Source: Amoebidium appalachense (taxonomy: Eukaryota; Ichthyosporea). Taken from it: DNA of 64,000 nt. Numbering within the stretch: position 1 is the stretch's first letter; each line of letters starts with the position of its first letter. The stretch spans positions 4,278,001 to 4,342,000 of the forward strand of contig CAVNZM010000016.1 of the NCBI GenBank assembly GCA_963693365.1, given 5' to 3'. The notes under the pieces are model-generated. The model was not told the origin of the DNA and ran no database searches. It saw only the letters and a list, made by a program, of their open reading frames with translations. Both the position numbers and the translations under genes were made by a program. Positions 60,464 through 64,000 of the stretch are shown piece after piece.

Positions 60464-60964
60464 CTGTGTGGAGAGAGGACACTGGTTGTGGCATCCATGT
60501 GGTCGTCATGAACTGAAAGAGATTAAGATAAGTTGTAGCCTGAAAAAGCGTCTTTGTGAGAAATAAAGGGAAAAGGGGAGAGCAAAAGTGGAAGAGGCAA
60601 TGCCGTGGGGAGAGGGGGGGGGGGGGGGGGGGGGAGATGCAAGGAGCGGGGGGGAAGGGCGGTGTGTGTGTGTGGTGGTGGTGGTGGTGTTGTGGGGTGT
60701 GAGGAGGGGGGAGGGAGCAAGGGAGGGAAAGAAGAATTTGATTTAAACACTGACTCTAAGCCGGTTATAACCCAACCCTGATCCAGCTGATGTGGTTTTA
60801 ATTCGACACTGATTTGATGTGGTTTTAACCCGACACTGATTTTGTGTGGTTTTAACCAAACACTGTTTTAACCCATCTCCAGTACTGCATCGTTGTGGGC
60901 CCCTTCCCGTTCAACTCCTTCCTGGCCGGTTTCCTCTCCACCGTAGGCACCTTTGTTTTGACAG
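58810..60964 (+). CDS. DAD1: DAD1, oligosaccharyltransferase subunit, 3' end outside window
   Basis: DAD1/Ost2 is a small integral subunit of the ER oligosaccharyltransferase that N-glycosylates nascent proteins. Exon 1 (58810-58986, 59 codons) and exon 2 (60883-60964) join in phase 0; exon 2 ends in phase 1 at a GTGAGC donor. After an Ala/Gly-rich 20-residue leader the protein follows the family closely: an amphipathic helix ([21 protein letters not shown]), the first membrane span through GIFQFV, then [27 protein letters not shown], which matches the highly conserved GTFPFNSFLSGF segment of animal DAD1. The remaining ~25-30 residues, normally ending in a second or third span and VVMNF-G, are not found before 64000, so the second intron exceeds 3 kb. 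Confidence 0.92.
59270..59640. repeat. (CA)n tracts in DAD1 intron 1
   Basis: Several CA tracts with CG-rich interruptions (59328-59337) occupy most of this interval. Confidence 0.9.
60764..60882 (+). repeat. Short tandem repeats running into the DAD1 exon 2 acceptor
   Basis: Units of 27-31 bp (GGTTTTAACCCGACACTGATTT and variants) repeat about four times and end at the CTCCAG acceptor, so the branch-point region of the intron is repetitive. Confidence 0.8.
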
Positions 60965-61111
60965 GTGAGCCCCGTTGCATATATCTGGTTTTTTCCCCCA
61001 ATAATACCCGGATATATAGCTATTTCTATTCTGAAGAGCTGTGTTCAAGTTTTTCGCCTGTCCGACTGTTTAGATCCTTGTTTATTATTTTTTTTGCTCG
61101 GGGGTTTTTTT

Positions 61112-61149
<38 letters not shown>

Positions 61150-61294
61150 TTTTTATTGTGGGACTTAAACCTTTGTTTCTGCAATTCTTAATGCCTTCCC
61201 ACCCCTCCTTGGGCGCTTTCTCCCTCTTTTTCTCCTCGTTACTTGTGCCTTTCGTTTTTCCACTGTAAACCTTCACGCATGTAGGATGGGTGCA

Positions 61295-61361
<67 letters not shown>

Positions 61362-61366
<5 letters not shown>

Positions 61367-61498
61367 CCTGCCACTTAGCGGCTGGGGTTCTTTGTGCCCT
61401 TGGCAGCTACGGAAGCAGGAGAGAGTGTTTACTCTCCTCCTTGGGAAGCCCCGCCTACCTGTGGCGGGGGATTTCTCTCTGCATGGAGAGGACATGTT
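61362..61498 (+). repeat. Hairpin-rich intronic repeat, copy 1
   Basis: Directly after (CA)n, CCTGCCACTTAGCGGCTGGG begins a ~130-bp unit containing three short stem-loops (AGGAGAGAGTG/TACTCTCCT; CCCCGCC/GGCGGGG; TCTCTC/GAGAGGA). Four copies lie in the second DAD1 intron. Confidence 0.85.
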
Positions 61499-61676
61499 TA
61501 TTTTTGTTTTTGAGATAGCTATTGCTGGATGTTTGTTTTAGTTTTGTTTGGTTGTAACATCTCTGTTGCTTGCTTAACTGATATTAGCTGAAGTTGTATT
61601 TGACATAATCCCTCTGTTCGTTGTCTCTCTGACTTGTGTTTTCCAATTGCACACCGCAGCCTCCCCCCACATCTTT

Positions 61677-62068
61677 ACTTCCATGCAACCGGGCATGGTT
61701 GCTCTGTGTCGTGCATCTGTAAGCACATACGCGTTTTTCGCTGCACTGCATTAGTTTGCACACACATCTGCACCGTTTTGCTCACCTTGCTTGCATAAGC
61801 AACCCTGCTCGTCTTTGATCAAGACGGGTTGACCCACCCAAGTTCAGTTGATGCTGCTGTCTGAGTTGGAGCGTCGTATATACGTGGGCTAAGGGGTCGA
61901 AACTCAGACGCAATTGATGACTTGGGCCCTCCCTGAGGATGGGCTCTGCTTATGACGCATACTGTGCGCACGGCTGATGTTGCATACTTGAATGTTTGCC
62001 TTTGCATGTGTCCTGCACCATGCTTCTCATCGTGTATGCGTACTTCGTACTGTGTTCCGCATTCAAAC
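61677..62068 (-). mobile_element. Dispersed ~390-bp repeat, full copy 3 (reverse strand)
   Basis: The reverse complement of 28926-29318 with scattered substitutions. Its family start again sits at a homopolymer junction (C-run then T-run on the plus strand, 62067-62104). It lies in DAD1 intron 2. Confidence 0.85.
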
Positions 62069-62289
62069 CCCCCCCCCCCCCCCTTTTTTTTTTTTTTTTT
62101 TTTTGTGGTTTGGGGGGGGGGGGGGGGGGGGGGAGGGGGGGGAGGAAGGGGGGGAGGGGGGCTCATACCCCTGCCATCTTGAGTTGTCTTTTGCTTTCCT
62201 ACCACTTTCTGCCATTCGTCCCCATCCTCCTTTCCCGGTTTTTCTTCCCATGACACACACGCATGCACATGCATGTGCACACACACACA

Positions 62290-62425
62290 CACATCCTGCC
62301 ACTTAGCGGCTGGGGTTCTTTGTGCCCTTGGCTGCTACGGAAGCAGGAGAGAGTGTTTACTCTCCTCCTTGGGAAGCCCCGCCTACCAGTGGCGGGGGGT
62401 TTCTCTCTGCATGGAGAGGACATGT
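62290..62425 (+). repeat. Hairpin-rich intronic repeat, copy 2
   Basis: The same 130-bp unit after (CA)n. Homology with copies 1 and 3 continues on both sides (CTGCCATTCGTCCCCA upstream; a GTTTGGTTGTT-rich stretch downstream), so the full repeat is several hundred bp. Confidence 0.85.
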
Positions 62426-62795
62426 GTTGTTTTGGTTTTTGATATTGCCATTGCTTGGTGTTTGTTTGGGTGTTGTTTGGTTGTTCCGTTTCTGTTGTTT
62501 GCTTTGCTGCTGACATTAGCAGAAGTTATATTAATCTTTGCACTCTGTTCCTTTTTTCTCTGACGTGTGTGCTTCGGTTACACAGTGTGGCCCGGCACAA
62601 AAATAGGCAAAAAGGAGGGGGGGGGGGGGGGGGGGGGGGGGTCTGACATATGCAATCTTGAGATGTCCATTTGTTTTCCTGTGTTATTCTGCCATTCGTC
62701 CCCACCCTCCTTTATTCGGGGGGTTTCTCCCCACGACACACACGTATATGTGTGTGTACGTACGTGCTACACACACACGTACACACACACACACA

Positions 62796-62929
62796 CACAT
62801 CCTGCCACTTAGCGGCTGGGGTTCTTTGTGCCCTTGGCTGCTACGGAAGCAGGAGAGAGTAACCCTCTCCTCCTTGGGAAGCCCCACCTACCAGTGGCGG
62901 GGGTGTCTCTCTGCATGGAGAGGACAATA
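62796..62929 (+). repeat. Hairpin-rich intronic repeat, copy 3
   Basis: The same unit; the AGGAGAGAGT stem has lost its TGTTTAC loop, reading AGAGAGTAACCCTCTCC, so pairing is kept in altered form. Confidence 0.8.
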
Positions 62930-63471
62930 CTTTTTTGTTTGAAAGGATCAGACGTGTTGGCCCTCTGTTTGTCTTGTTGGGTGCATGCTGGTGTTCGGTT
63001 TTTGCCTATTATCTCTCGATTTGCAACGTTTTTTAGGCTTTTAGGTTCTTGTCGAAGTTCAAGTTTGCTGTTGCAGTTCTGTGCCTGGCTAAGATTGAGT
63101 CTGGTGTTTCGCTTTATACCCTCCCCCCCCCCCCCCCCCCCCGTTATTCTTCACCCGTCTCTGCTCAAAACGGGTGACCTCCCCGCATGTAAATGAACGT
63201 CTGAATTGGGTTTTGCATGCGAGGTGAAGGGGTAGAAACTGGATACCGTGACCCCCCCCCACCCCTTTCCCCCCAGCCTTCTCTTAGAGAATGGGCTCGA
63301 GCCATTTTGCATACTTTTTGTATGCATTCCGTTGTCCATTGTCAATTTGCACTATCCTTGTTGTGCCATATACCGCATATTACATTTCCTGTCTCCTGCT
63401 AATCCCTCAAGACACTCTTCATTCACGCACGCGCGCACACACCCCCACACACACACGTGCACACACACACA

Positions 63472-63604
63472 CACATCCTGCCACTTAGCGGCTTGGGTTC
63501 TTTGTGCCCTTGGTTGCTACGGAAGCAGGAGAGAGTGTTGACTCTCCTCCTTGGAAAGCCCCGCCTACAAGTGGCGGGGGGTTTCTCTCTGCATGGAGAG
63601 GACA
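63472..63604 (+). repeat. Hairpin-rich intronic repeat, copy 4
   Basis: The same unit after (CA)n. The downstream flank shares GCATGCTGGTGTTCGGTTTT with that of copy 3. Confidence 0.85.
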
Positions 63605-64000
63605 TTATTATTCTAGCGTAAAATATGTATGGCCTTCTGCATGCTGGTGTTCGGTTTTCCTATTATCTGTGGGCCATTTGCATGCAGCTTATGTTAATGT
63701 TTATTTAGGTTTTTTTTTAGTTTTGCTTTTGAGCATAAGACCCTTAGCATCACGTAAGATGGGATGTGCCTGTGTGGTATTGAGTGTTGTTTCTCGCTTT
63801 TACCCCCCCCCCCCCCCCCCCGGTGGGTTTAGGGTCCTTTGCTCAAGGTTGTTTTTTCGATTTGTGTGGTCAAAGCCCAGAATCGGGGACAGTATTTTTT
63901 TTTGTTTGTTTGTTTGTTTGGTTTTTGTTTATTCATAACTGTAACCATACTACACGGATCTGCTGTGTGGGCTCACGTTATAGGGTTGGCTAACCCCCAG

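Overview
This is a stretch of nuclear DNA from an intron-rich eukaryote. Genes are split into short exons (about 40-360 bp) by GT-AG introns, often around 1 kb long, and most introns are filled with dinucleotide microsatellites and long G or C homopolymers. I cannot name the organism. An F-BAR/SH3 protein argues against a land plant; a protist, an alga or a holozoan relative of animals would all fit. Nothing looks prokaryotic, and I found no rRNA, convincing tRNA, CRISPR array or virus.

Layout: (1) 1-9.7 kb holds one short DEP-domain gene (about 2.9-3.7 kb, +), then microsatellite and satellite DNA. (2) 9.7-29.9 kb (-) is one gene of at least 20 exons encoding an F-BAR/HR1/SH3/SH3 membrane-bending adaptor; its first exon was not found. 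(3) 32.9-33.8 kb (-) is a complete two-exon HAD-family hydrolase. (4) 36.4-39.9 kb (-) is a complete five-exon mitochondrial 2-oxoglutarate/malate carrier. (5) 45.8-58.4 kb (-) is a complete 12-exon TBC1D20-like Rab GAP. (6) 58.8 kb to the window edge (+) is DAD1, the small oligosaccharyltransferase subunit, arranged head to head with the Rab GAP; its last exon(s) lie outside the window. These are housekeeping genes (vesicle and membrane traffic, ER glycosylation, mitochondrial transport) and do not form an operon or a single pathway. Exon boundaries were read by eye and checked by reading-phase agreement.

The unusual content is in the non-coding DNA. Five loci carry 26-40 bp palindromes that begin CA and end TG, each flanked by an 8-bp direct repeat (one imperfect, one needing an extended 3' boundary). 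They look like minimal hAT-type foldback elements. At three splice junctions the exon edge plus the splice site has been tandemly copied into the intron, and the stop-codon end of the carrier gene is duplicated as well. Many 5' splice sites lie inside (GT)n tracts and several 3' splice sites at the end of (CA)n tracts. A dispersed ~390-bp repeat family nearly always starts at a G-run. The divergent Rab GAP/DAD1 pair shares an inverted copy of the sequence around its start codons.
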